From assembly GCA_023700885.1 (NCBI GenBank), contig JAMPYA010000065.1, positions 1-10,139 on the forward strand: a stretch of DNA of 10,139 nt. Reading direction: 5' to 3'. This DNA is from Flavobacteriaceae bacterium. Its GTDB lineage: Bacteria; Bacteroidota; Bacteroidia; Flavobacteriales; Flavobacteriaceae. Positions 1 through 7,092 of this stretch are shown piece after piece. Each line of letters starts with the position of its first letter. Position 1 is the stretch's first letter. The position numbers and the translations under genes were made by a program. Below the pieces are notes generated by a model. That model saw nothing but the letters and a program-made list of their open reading frames with translations. It had not been told where the DNA came from and did no database searches.

Positions 1-69
1 GAAAAATATAGATCACTAGAAAAACCTTTACCTAAGGAAGGAATTAGAACTATTGAAGAAGAGGAATAA
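1..69 (+). CDS. 3' end of an unidentified plus-strand gene (partial)
   Basis: Frame 1 is open from the first base to a TAA at 67-69, giving 22 residues that end in a very acidic tail (TIEEEE). The start and most of the gene lie outside the window. The tail is hydrophilic with no recognisable motif, so no function can be given. It faces the minus-strand EnvC-like gene, whose stop codon begins two bases downstream, so the two genes converge with almost no spacer and no room for a separate terminator. The reading as a real gene end rests on the open frame and the tight convergent packing; 22 codons alone would be weak evidence. Confidence 0.5.
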   Translation, partial: EKYRSLEKPLPKEGIRTIEEEE

Positions 70-71
70 AT

Positions 72-1298
72 TTACATATTATAAATCCAGCTAGTCGGAT
101 TTTCGCGATGGGTATCTCTCCACATCTGAAATTTTAAAATGGTTTTATCTGTAACTCTATCTGTATGAATTAATCCTATATCTTGTTTGGTTCCCACTTT
201 ATCACCTTTTTTAACATACACTTGCTCCAGATTATTGTAAATCGATATATAATTACCATGTTGTATATAAACGGCAAATTGTCCACTAACAGATTGTATG
301 GCTAAAACGGTTCCTTCAAAAACAGTTCTCGCTTTAGAACCTTCTTCTGTGGCAATAAAAATACCGTTGCTTTCAACTGTAATTCCAGGCAAGGTTGGAT
401 GCGGTTGTGTACCATAACCTCTAACTACCAATCCTTTTACAACTGGCCAAGGAAGTTTTCCTCTATTTTCGGTAAATTTTGAGGCCAATGCTTTTGCTTC
501 TGCCGTTAAAATAAATCCACTACTTGTTTTAATTTCTGTTTCAGTTCCACCAGATTTTTTATTAGCTTTTGCAATTTCATCTCTAATTAAGCGCTCTATT
601 TGAGCGTCTATTCTGCGTTCTTCTTTTTCTTTGGCTCGTATCTGAGCAACGTATTGTTTTTCTTTTTTCTTAACCTGAGTTATTAATTTTTCTTGTGATT
701 TTTTCTCTTGTTCAATTTTTTCTTGTTCGGTTTTCTTCTCATTTAACAAGATTATTTTATCTGCTTTTTTAACTTTTAAAGTATCGGTTAAACCTAATAA
801 TCTGTTAGTTTTTCGTTGAATTTCTTCCCCTTGTTTTTTTCGATATTGTGTGTATTGCTTCATATACTGAAATCTTCTGTATGCTTGATTGAAGTTTTCT
901 GATGATAATACAAACATTAAACGACTATGTTTAGATTTGCTTTTATAGGATCTAAAAATCATATCCGCATAATCTCTTTTAAGAATATTTAATTCAAATT
1001 CTAAATCTTTAATTTGGCGTTCATTTTTTCTTATTTCCTTATTAATAGCATTAGCTTCTTCGTTAATAGTACTTATTAATTTTGACCGAACTTTAATTTT
1101 TTGTGATAAATTATTTACTTGAGAAACCAGATTTTTTTCTTCTTTTTTAGTCTTAAAAAGTAGGCTATTGATGGTTTTAATTTCATTTTGAAGACTGATG
1201 CGTTGCTCTTCCAATTTTTTGCGATCGGCTTGTGCAAATACATTTCCTAATATAAAAAAGGAAATTATGAACAAAGTATATTTAATTTTTGACTTCAT
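72..1298 (-). CDS. envC: EnvC-like murein hydrolase activator, degenerate LytM/M23 domain
   Basis: This 408-residue exported protein probably switches on cell-wall amidases at division or during wall turnover instead of cutting peptidoglycan itself. Residues 1-22 are a signal peptide (basic start, hydrophobic core, VFA cleavage site before QA). Residues about 25-110 and 155-250 are Lys/Glu-rich coiled coil. A LytM/M23 fold occupies about 283-405. Aligned by eye to active M23 enzymes, all four metal or catalytic positions are changed: the H-x-G-x-D motif reads SNGIF (S310, F314), the YxHL histidine is N356 and the final LHFE histidine is K389. Loss of these residues is the hallmark of EnvC-type activators. 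The ATG shares one base with the stop of the upstream DUF4292 gene (TAATG), which supports both this start and translational coupling. What is inferred: the partner amidase, which is not in the window. Confidence 0.88.
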   Translation of the reverse strand: MKSKIKYTLFIISFFILGNVFAQADRKKLEEQRISLQNEIKTINSLLFKTKKEEKNLVSQVNNLSQKIKVRSKLISTINEEANAINKEIRKNERQIKDLEFELNILKRDYADMIFRSYKSKSKHSRLMFVLSSENFNQAYRRFQYMKQYTQYRKKQGEEIQRKTNRLLGLTDTLKVKKADKIILLNEKKTEQEKIEQEKKSQEKLITQVKKKEKQYVAQIRAKEKEERRIDAQIERLIRDEIAKANKKSGGTETEIKTSSGFILTAEAKALASKFTENRGKLPWPVVKGLVVRGYGTQPHPTLPGITVESNGIFIATEEGSKARTVFEGTVLAIQSVSGQFAVYIQHGNYISIYNNLEQVYVKKGDKVGTKQDIGLIHTDRVTDKTILKFQMWRDTHRENPTSWIYNM

Positions 1299-2077
1299 TA
1301 ATTCAATTGCACGGGTTTATATCCATTCGGAATTTCAAAAGGAAAAGTTAATAGCTCGTTAAATTCAACCGTTTTAAACTCCAGTTCAATTTTAGTTAAT
1401 TTTTGGGATTCTACTGCTTCAATAACAATAGTATTTGGAAAATACTCATTATTTATTACGTCATATTTTTTATAAACAACACTTAAATATTGTTCTTTAT
1501 AAGGATGTATAACCATTTGTTTGTTTACTCTAAAATGCTGCGGATTGATCCAGTATAAAAACGAAATCATTTGTTGTATTGTATGATTTTTCATCATATA
1601 CGCATTTTCATCTAGCGAAACCTCAAAATTTTTATTATCAATAGGTGAAATGGTTTGTCCTAACAATAAATTTTGAAGTTTATCAAAGTCTAATTCTGTG
1701 CCAAGCCAATCAGAAAGTACAGTAAAATCGCCTTCAAAATAGGTTTCATTAATTTTTTCGTAATAACTTACCTTTTCAGGAGTAATCAATGCTTTTACCA
1801 ACGGAATTCCTAACACTGTTGCGGTAATCCAAATGGCTTTATCTTTTTCCATTCTAAGATTAGCAATAAAACTTTGTGCTGTTTTTTGATCGTGATAATC
1901 TACTTTAATTCTGGCTTTTACCGTGTTTTTTTGAAAAATATTTTGATGGTAGTTTTTAACAATTTTATCTACAGATAAAGGTTTTGCAATAAAATGATCG
2001 GCTATTGCTTTTTTGCTTCCACATGAAGTTGTTATTAAAACTAATGAAATAATTAAAACTTTAAAAACTATCCGCAT
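1298..2077 (-). CDS. DUF4292 family outer-membrane lipoprotein
   Basis: This 259-residue lipoprotein belongs, by overall pattern, to the DUF4292 family common in Bacteroidota; its biochemical role is not established. Residues 1-18 form a lipoprotein signal peptide with lipobox TTSC, so C19 would be lipidated. The mature protein starts C-G-S-K-K, without the acidic run that directs flavobacterial lipoproteins to the surface, so an inner-leaflet, periplasm-facing position is likely. The body is alternating beta-strand-like sequence, including a conserved-looking block around 80-118 (IWITATVLGIP through YYEKINETYFEGDF) that I associate with the family and with a LolA/LolB-like lipid-binding fold; the fold is from memory, not demonstrated. 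It lies 46 bp after the nucleotidyltransferase gene and overlaps the envC-like gene by one base, which suggests a cell-envelope job. Confidence 0.82.
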   Translation of the reverse strand: MRIVFKVLIISLVLITTSCGSKKAIADHFIAKPLSVDKIVKNYHQNIFQKNTVKARIKVDYHDQKTAQSFIANLRMEKDKAIWITATVLGIPLVKALITPEKVSYYEKINETYFEGDFTVLSDWLGTELDFDKLQNLLLGQTISPIDNKNFEVSLDENAYMMKNHTIQQMISFLYWINPQHFRVNKQMVIHPYKEQYLSVVYKKYDVINNEYFPNTIVIEAVESQKLTKIELEFKTVEFNELLTFPFEIPNGYKPVQLN

Positions 2078-2081
2078 TTAA

Positions 2082-2101
2082 TAATCGATTTAAATCGTTT
2101 A
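2082..2101. promoter_or_regulatory. 20-bp imperfect palindrome between two operon genes
   Basis: CGATTTAAATCG at 2086-2097 is a perfect 12-bp palindrome. After one mismatched pair (2085/2098) three more bases pair on each side, giving arms that reach 2082 and 2101. It lies 4 bp upstream of the DUF4292 start codon, in the 46-bp gap behind the nucleotidyltransferase gene. It could be a protein-binding site or a weak RNA hairpin close to the translation start. It has no GC-rich stem and is not followed by a clean T-run in the minus direction, so a Rho-independent terminator is unlikely. Chance occurrence in AT-rich DNA is possible. Confidence 0.3.
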
Positions 2102-2123
2102 AACAACAATCTTGCCAAATACT

Positions 2124-3140
2124 TTATGTTAATTCTGAATAATCACCGATGCTTACCGAAGTAAATTTACCATTAAAAATAGCATTACTACCAATCATTG
2201 CATTAAATAAGTGCGCGTTTGAAATCTGTGTTTTTTGCTGAATAAGAGAATTTTCAATTGTTGAATTTTCTACTACACAACCTTCGCCTAAAGAAACATA
2301 CGGACCAATTTTTGCATTTCTCAACTTCACACCTGAACCAACATAACAAGGCTGAATAATTTCTGCATTTTCTAGTTCAATATCAGATGAAACCAAGTTT
2401 TCTCCGTCTAGATGTGTAAACTCCAGTACTTTTTTATTAGTTAAAACAGTTACATCTTTGTTGCCACAATCCATCCATTCCGCTACTTGACCAGGCACAA
2501 AAGATAAACCTTTAGCTTTCATATTTTCTAAAGCATTGGTTAATTGATATTCTCCTTTTTCTTGGATATCATTGTCTAATAAATACTGAATTTCTTTTAA
2601 AAGAATCTCCCCCTTTTTAAAATAATAAATACCGATAATAGCCAAATCTGACACAAATTCTTGTGGTTTTTCTACAAAATCAGTTATTTTTCCATCTTTT
2701 ATTTTGATAACTCCAAAAGCTTTCGGATTTTCTACTTGTTTTACCCAAATAACTCCATCGGCAGTGGCGTCTAATTTAAAATCGGCTTTAAACAGCGTGT
2801 CAGCAAAGGCAACAACACAAGATCCGTTTAAAACTGAAGCTGCCTGATAAATAGCATGAGCGGTTCCTAAAGCTTCTTCCTGAATAAAAACGCTTCCTTT
2901 GGTACCTAAATTTTCAGCTATTGCCAATAATTGTTCTTCCGTATTTGATGGAAATCCTTTGGCAACAGGTCCAATAATAAATGCTATTTCATCAATTTTT
3001 TGATTGACAACTTTAGAAATATCTTCAACCAATCTCTGTACAATTGGCTTTCCGGCAATCAGTGTTAAAGGTTTTGGTACTGTTAAAGTATGTGGTCTTA
3101 ATCGCGAGCCAATACCCGCCATGGGCACTATTATTTTCAT
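2124..3140 (-). CDS. NDP-sugar pyrophosphorylase (RmlA/GlmU-like nucleotidyltransferase)
   Basis: This 338-residue cytoplasmic enzyme joins a sugar 1-phosphate to a nucleoside triphosphate to make an NDP-sugar for envelope polysaccharide synthesis. The N-terminal Rossmann-like domain (about 1-240) carries the family motifs: nucleotide-binding MAGIGSRLRPHT at 7-18, catalytic VPKP with K23, LGTAHA at 91-96, the metal-binding aspartate D114 in FADT, EKP at 157-159, EYQLTNAL at 197-204 and WMDCGN at 222-227. The C-terminal part (about 250-330) has hexapeptide-like repeats of a left-handed beta helix, as in GlmU and archaeal-type sugar-1-phosphate nucleotidyltransferases. The sugar and base cannot be decided from sequence; glucose-1-phosphate with dTTP or UTP is the default. 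The ATG is the first in frame and starts the MKIIVPMAG motif, as usual for the family. It sits 67 bp after the ABC ATPase gene and before the two envelope genes. Confidence 0.87.
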   Translation of the reverse strand: MKIIVPMAGIGSRLRPHTLTVPKPLTLIAGKPIVQRLVEDISKVVNQKIDEIAFIIGPVAKGFPSNTEEQLLAIAENLGTKGSVFIQEEALGTAHAIYQAASVLNGSCVVAFADTLFKADFKLDATADGVIWVKQVENPKAFGVIKIKDGKITDFVEKPQEFVSDLAIIGIYYFKKGEILLKEIQYLLDNDIQEKGEYQLTNALENMKAKGLSFVPGQVAEWMDCGNKDVTVLTNKKVLEFTHLDGENLVSSDIELENAEIIQPCYVGSGVKLRNAKIGPYVSLGEGCVVENSTIENSLIQQKTQISNAHLFNAMIGSNAIFNGKFTSVSIGDYSELT

Positions 3141-3207
3141 TTTTGCATTTTTTTAAATGGATTGCAATATACAACATCTGCCGTAATTTCTAAATGTTGA
3201 TAAGTCC

Positions 3208-4887
3208 TTATATTCCTTTAGGAATGGAGTTAATCAGTTTTTTGGTGTATTCATTTTGAGGATCTTCATAAATGCCATCAGCCTCTCCTTTTTCTACAAT
3301 TTTCCCTTGATGCATCACCACCATTTGATCTGACATATATTTAACCACAGCCAAATCATGCGAGATAAATAAATAGGTAAACTGAAATTCATCTTTTAGT
3401 TGATTTAACAGATTTAAAACTTGCGCTTGAACAGAAACATCAAGCGCAGAAACAGATTCATCGCAAATAATTAATTTGGGATGTAGTGCAATGGCTCTTG
3501 CAATTCCAATTCTTTGTCGTTGCCCTCCAGAAAACTCGTGTGGATATCTAGAATAATGAGTTTCATTTAATCCTACTTTTTTAAGCAGTTCAACAACGGC
3601 TAATTTTCTTTCTTTATCTGACTTGTGAATTTGATGTACTTTCATCGGCTCTAAAATGGCCTTTCCAATGGTAATTCTCGGATTCAAAGAGGCGTACGGG
3701 TCTTGAAAAATAAGTTGTATTTCTTTTCTTAAAACTTTCCAATCAGAATCTTTTAGTGTGGTAATATCAATTCCTTTATAAAATAGTTCGCCCGCTGTTG
3801 GTTTTTCCAAATTCAGAATGGTTCTTCCTAAAGTTGTTTTTCCACAACCGGATTCACCTACTAAACCAACCGTTTCACCTTCATATATATTTAAATCTAT
3901 ATCATCAACAGCTTTTACAATATCGTGAGGCTGAAACCAACCTTTATCTATTTTATAATATTTTTTAAGATTTTTAATACTTAGCAAAGGTGTTTGCGCA
4001 TATAATTGTTCCTGCTTTTTTTGTCGATTTTCTTTTGTAATAACTTCGGGTAAAAAATCGTTTTTTAAAAAGTTTTGAACTGTAGGTAATATTTTTAAAC
4101 GCTCGTTTAATTTAGGTTTAGAATTAATCAACGCTTTTGTGTACGGATGTTTTGGATGTTTAAAAACTTCATTAACCGTTCCTTGTTCTACAATTTCACC
4201 ATCTTTCATCACCAAAACCCGTTGCGCAATTTCTGAAATTAAGGTTAAATCATGTGAAATAAACAATATACTCATACCGTTTTGAGCTTGTAATTCTTTT
4301 AGCAAATCAATTATACGCTGTTGAACGGTAACATCTAAGGCTGTGGTTGGTTCATCGGCAATTAACAATTTTGGCTGATTGGCAATAGCCATCGCAATCA
4401 TAACCCGTTGCTTTTGTCCGCCCGAAATTTGATGTGGATATTGATTATATAGTGATGAAACTCTTGGAAGTTTTACCTGTTCGAATAATTCAATTACGCA
4501 CTTTTTTGCTGCTGCATCTGAAATGTTTTGATGTTGTAAAATCATCTCTTTTACCTGAAATCCGCAACTTAAACTCGGATTTAAAGAGCTCATCGGTTCT
4601 TGAAAAATCATCGCAATTTGATGACCTCTAATTTTTCTCCATGCTTGATTTGATTTTTTATGAAGTGAAACATTTTCAAATAAAATTTCACCTTCAACAA
4701 GCGCATTGTGCGGCAATAATCCCATTAAAGCTAAAGAAGTAATTGATTTTCCACTTCCCGATTCTCCCACAATTCCGACAATTTCATTTTCGTTTATGTC
4801 AAAAGAAATAGCCTTAACTACCGTCGTTTTCTGTGAGTCTGTTTCAAAAGAAACACTTAATTTTTTGATGTTGATAATAGGTTTCAT
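3208..4887 (-). CDS. Fused dipeptide/oligopeptide ABC transporter ATP-binding protein
   Basis: This 559-residue cytoplasmic protein supplies both ATPase domains of a peptide-type (Dpp/Opp, GsiA/YejF-like) ABC importer in one chain. NBD1: Walker A GESGSGKS at 41-48, Q-loop Q96, signature ISGGQKQR at 154-161, Walker B LLIADE at 174-179, switch H212. NBD2: Walker A GESGCGKT at 344-351, Q-loop Q395, signature FSGGQRQR at 452-459, Walker B LIICDE at 472-477, switch H510. After NBD1 the HPYTKALINSKP segment (about 247-258) matches the oligopeptide/dipeptide C-terminal region, and NBD2 ends in a similar EYTKKLINSIP. All catalytic residues are intact in both halves. The start is the only ATG near the first beta strand. 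No permease or binding-protein gene is adjacent, so the membrane partners must be elsewhere. Substrate is inferred as peptides; other DppD/F relatives carry nickel or glutathione. Confidence 0.92.
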   Translation of the reverse strand: MKPIINIKKLSVSFETDSQKTTVVKAISFDINENEIVGIVGESGSGKSITSLALMGLLPHNALVEGEILFENVSLHKKSNQAWRKIRGHQIAMIFQEPMSSLNPSLSCGFQVKEMILQHQNISDAAAKKCVIELFEQVKLPRVSSLYNQYPHQISGGQKQRVMIAMAIANQPKLLIADEPTTALDVTVQQRIIDLLKELQAQNGMSILFISHDLTLISEIAQRVLVMKDGEIVEQGTVNEVFKHPKHPYTKALINSKPKLNERLKILPTVQNFLKNDFLPEVITKENRQKKQEQLYAQTPLLSIKNLKKYYKIDKGWFQPHDIVKAVDDIDLNIYEGETVGLVGESGCGKTTLGRTILNLEKPTAGELFYKGIDITTLKDSDWKVLRKEIQLIFQDPYASLNPRITIGKAILEPMKVHQIHKSDKERKLAVVELLKKVGLNETHYSRYPHEFSGGQRQRIGIARAIALHPKLIICDESVSALDVSVQAQVLNLLNQLKDEFQFTYLFISHDLAVVKYMSDQMVVMHQGKIVEKGEADGIYEDPQNEYTKKLINSIPKGI

Positions 4888-4957
4888 TTCGATTTCTAAA
4901 TTACTATAATTTACTTAGGTTACGAAAATTAGTGCTTACTTTGTAAAAAATTTCTGA
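4888..4957. promoter_or_regulatory. Divergent promoter region between ABC ATPase and ABC-F genes
   Basis: This 70-bp AT-rich gap separates two genes that start in opposite directions, so it should hold a promoter for each. For the plus-strand gene, TTACTTTG at 4936-4943 matches the Bacteroidota -7 box (TAnnTTTG) at seven of eight positions and lies 14 bp before the ATG; an upstream TTTAC at 4910-4914 has plausible spacing. For the minus-strand gene the best candidate reads TAATTTAG close to its start codon, also one mismatch. Both are visual matches to a short degenerate motif and are weak individually. Confidence 0.4.
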
Positions 4958-6805
4958 ATGAATTATTTGTCGGTCGAAAACATTTCAAAATCCTTTGGCG
5001 CTTTAACCCTTTTTCAAGAGATCTCTTTTGGCATTAATCAAGGTCAAAAAATTGGGTTCATCGCTAAAAATGGCAGTGGAAAAACCTCTTTACTCAATAT
5101 TATTGCGGGTAGAGATGTGCCTGATAGTGGACAAGTTATCAACCGAAAAGGATTGAAAATTGCCTATTTATCGCAGGATGATTTTTTTGATGATCATCTC
5201 ACTATTAGTGAAGCTATTTTTAGTGCCGATAATCCGTTACTCAAAATTATTGAGCAGTACGAAAAGGCCTTATTAAATCCTGAAGATGAAATTGCTTATC
5301 AAAAAGCATTTGATTTGATGGATATGCACCAATCTTGGGATTTAGAAAATCAGTTTAAGCAAATTTTATCGATGTTGAAATTAGAGCAACTCGACCAAAC
5401 TGTTGGAACACTTTCTGGTGGACAGAAAAAAAGACTTTCTTTAGCAATCGCTTTGTTGCAAAGACCTGATTTATTATTGTTGGATGAGCCTACCAATCAC
5501 CTTGATTTAGATATGATTGAATGGCTCGAAAAGTTTTTTGCAAAAGAAAATTTCACTATTTTAATGGTTACACACGACCGTTATTTTTTAGAAAATGCCT
5601 GCAATGAAATTATCGAATTAGACAATGGAATTATTTATCGATATAAAGGAAATTACGCTTATTTTCTAGAAAAAAGAGCCGAACGCATTGCACAAGAACA
5701 ATCAGAAGTTGATAAAGCTAAAAATTTATTTTCTACCGAATTAGAGTGGATGCGCCGACAGCCAAAAGCACGAACTACCAAATCTAAATCGCGCCAAGAC
5801 GATTTTTACATCCTTAAAGAGCAAGCACACAAACGCAGAAACGAACACAAAGTGCAACTAGAAATTAATATGGAACGTTTGGGTAGTAAAATTATTGAAC
5901 TCCATAAAGTCTCAAAAAAATATGCAAATAATACCATCATTAAACCTTTTGATTATGTCTTTAAAAAAGGGGAACGTATCGGAATTATTGGTAAAAATGG
6001 AACAGGCAAAACGACTTTTCTGAAACTGATTACCGAACAAATTAAACCAACTGCCGGAAAAGTAATTATTGGCGAAACGGTTAAAATGGGTTTTTATACC
6101 CAAGACGGAATTGTAGTAAAACCCGGACAACGTGTTATTGAAGTGATTAAAGAATTTGGTGACTATATTCCGCTCACTAAAGGAAGAAGTATCAGCGCCG
6201 GACAATTGCTAGAACGTTTTTTATTTACACATAAAAAACAACATGATTATGTAGAAAAACTATCGGGCGGCGAACAAAAACGCTTGTATTTGTGTACAGT
6301 ATTAATTCAAAATCCGAATTTTTTAATCTTGGATGAACCTACCAACGACCTCGATATTTTAACCTTAAATGTCTTAGAAAACTTCTTGCTCGATTTCCCT
6401 GGAAATATAATGGTGGTAACACACGATCGTTATTTTATGGATAAAATTGTGGATGAATTATTTGTGTTCAAAGGCGATGGTGTTATTGATATTTTCCCAG
6501 GAAACTATACCGATTATCGCGTTTATGAAGCCTCGCAACCCAAAGAAGAAACTGTTAAAAAAGGCGATACGCGCTTAAAAGTTGCTCCCAAAAAGTTGAG
6601 TTATAAAGAACAACAAGAATTTCAACAATTGGAAAAAGAAATTACCAAACTCGAATTACAAAAAAAACAATTAGAACAAGAATTGGTTGATGGGAAAATA
6701 ACTCATGAAAATCTTTATATCCACACTCAAAAACTACAGGATATTATTACTGCATTAGAAACCAAAGAAGAAAGGTGGTTCGAGCTTTCAATGTTAGAAA
6801 GTTAA
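4958..6805 (+). CDS. uup: ABC-F family ATPase, Uup-like ribosome-associated protein
   Basis: This 615-residue soluble protein has two ABC ATPase domains and no membrane segments, the layout of ABC-F proteins that bind the ribosomal E site and act on stalled or antibiotic-bound ribosomes. NBD1: Walker A AKNGSGKT at 36-43, signature LSGGQKKR at 152-159, Walker B with LLLLDEPTNHLD at 172-183, H206. NBD2: GKNGTGKT at 345-352, LSGGEQKR at 435-442, FLILDEPTNDLD at 455-466, H489. Between them (about 230-310) is the basic, helical linker that contacts P-site tRNA in the family. Residues about 545-612 form a Lys/Glu/Gln-rich coiled coil like the C-terminal domain of Uup, which favours Uup over EttA. 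Walker A of NBD1 has alanine instead of the first glycine. It appears monocistronic; the sole neighbour upstream is divergent. A resistance role cannot be excluded but is not suggested by the context. Confidence 0.9.
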   Translation: MNYLSVENISKSFGALTLFQEISFGINQGQKIGFIAKNGSGKTSLLNIIAGRDVPDSGQVINRKGLKIAYLSQDDFFDDHLTISEAIFSADNPLLKIIEQYEKALLNPEDEIAYQKAFDLMDMHQSWDLENQFKQILSMLKLEQLDQTVGTLSGGQKKRLSLAIALLQRPDLLLLDEPTNHLDLDMIEWLEKFFAKENFTILMVTHDRYFLENACNEIIELDNGIIYRYKGNYAYFLEKRAERIAQEQSEVDKAKNLFSTELEWMRRQPKARTTKSKSRQDDFYILKEQAHKRRNEHKVQLEINMERLGSKIIELHKVSKKYANNTIIKPFDYVFKKGERIGIIGKNGTGKTTFLKLITEQIKPTAGKVIIGETVKMGFYTQDGIVVKPGQRVIEVIKEFGDYIPLTKGRSISAGQLLERFLFTHKKQHDYVEKLSGGEQKRLYLCTVLIQNPNFLILDEPTNDLDILTLNVLENFLLDFPGNIMVVTHDRYFMDKIVDELFVFKGDGVIDIFPGNYTDYRVYEASQPKEETVKKGDTRLKVAPKKLSYKEQQEFQQLEKEITKLELQKKQLEQELVDGKITHENLYIHTQKLQDIITALETKEERWFELSMLES

Positions 6806-6828
6806 AAAGTTTTAATGTTAAAATGTTG
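6793..6828 (+). repeat. Degenerate octamer tandem array over the ABC-F stop codon
   Basis: Read with period eight the sequence is GTTAGAAA, GTTAAAAA, GTTTTAAT, GTTAAAAT, then GTTG: four and a half units, each starting GTT. The array begins inside the last codons of the ABC-F gene and runs past its TAA (6803-6805). The third unit, GTTTTAAT, differs by one base from the unit of the twelve-copy array at the right end of the window in the phase CTTTTAAT. Low complexity makes chance similarity possible. Confidence 0.45.
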
Positions 6829-6832
6829 TCGG

Positions 6833-7035
6833 TTATAAGTTTTCTATAACAAATTGTACCGGATAACTTCTTAAATCTACACTTGTAATGCCTTTATGGT
6901 AAATTGCTATTAAATAAGATTGATAAGAGGTTGATGACCATGAATCAATTGGTCTCCCATATTCTTGGCTATTAACTACCTGCACATAAGAAACGGTTCT
7001 GGTAATTAATAAAAATTAAAAGTAAAGGTTTTCAT
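6833..7035 (-). pseudogene. Small unidentified ORF broken by one base in a homopolymer
   Basis: On the minus strand an ATG at 7033-7035 begins MKTFTFNFY and then stops. One frame over, reading is open from there to a TAA at 6833-6835 for about 58 codons with no ATG of its own, and the residues look protein-like (for example EYGRPIDSW, then SYLIAIYHKG, then SYPVQFVIENL). The two frames join exactly if the run of five A on the plus strand at 7011-7015 had six, giving an intact 67-residue product starting MKTFTFNFLLIT. This indicates a recently frameshifted gene, a gene remnant, or a base-call error in a homopolymer. I do not recognise the family; the sequence has no clear signal peptide cleavage site, membrane span or metal motif. 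It is divergent from the response regulator gene and fills most of the 287-bp gap that otherwise has no gene. Confidence 0.4.
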
Positions 7036-7046
7036 AGATCAAATTG

Positions 7047-7078
7047 TTGTATTTTCTTTACCTTTAGCCGTATTTTTG
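7047..7078 (+). promoter_or_regulatory. Bacteroidota-type promoter for the two-component genes
   Basis: TATTTTTG at 7071-7078 is an exact match to the TAnnTTTG -7 box of the main sigma factor in this phylum. A TTG at 7047-7049 lies 21 bp upstream, within the usual spacing for the -33 element. The box ends 14 bp before the response regulator ATG, implying a very short leader. The -33 element also lies just 11 bp from the start of the divergent broken ORF. Confidence 0.6.
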
Positions 7079-7092
7079 CACTTTATAAAACG

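Noticed and set aside
3141..3207. TATATTGC as a separate promoter for the nucleotidyltransferase gene
   Set aside because: It matches TAnnTTTG only partly and has no good -33 element at the right spacing. An internal promoter in the 67-bp gap remains possible but is not supported.
4434..4909. Two plus-strand ORFs opposite the ABC ATPase gene
   Set aside because: They lie antisense to well-conserved NBD1 motifs, have no recognisable domain, and are explained by the reverse frame of the real gene.
5912..6205. 97-codon minus-strand ORF inside the ABC-F gene
   Set aside because: It is antisense to the second Walker A region; its Phe/Asn/Ser-rich product is typical of a reverse-frame shadow.
6832..6850. 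GTTATA / TATAAC hairpin after the ABC-F gene as a terminator
   Set aside because: The six-bp stem contains one G-C pair and is followed by AAATTG on the plus strand, with no T-run in either direction. It is too weak to call.
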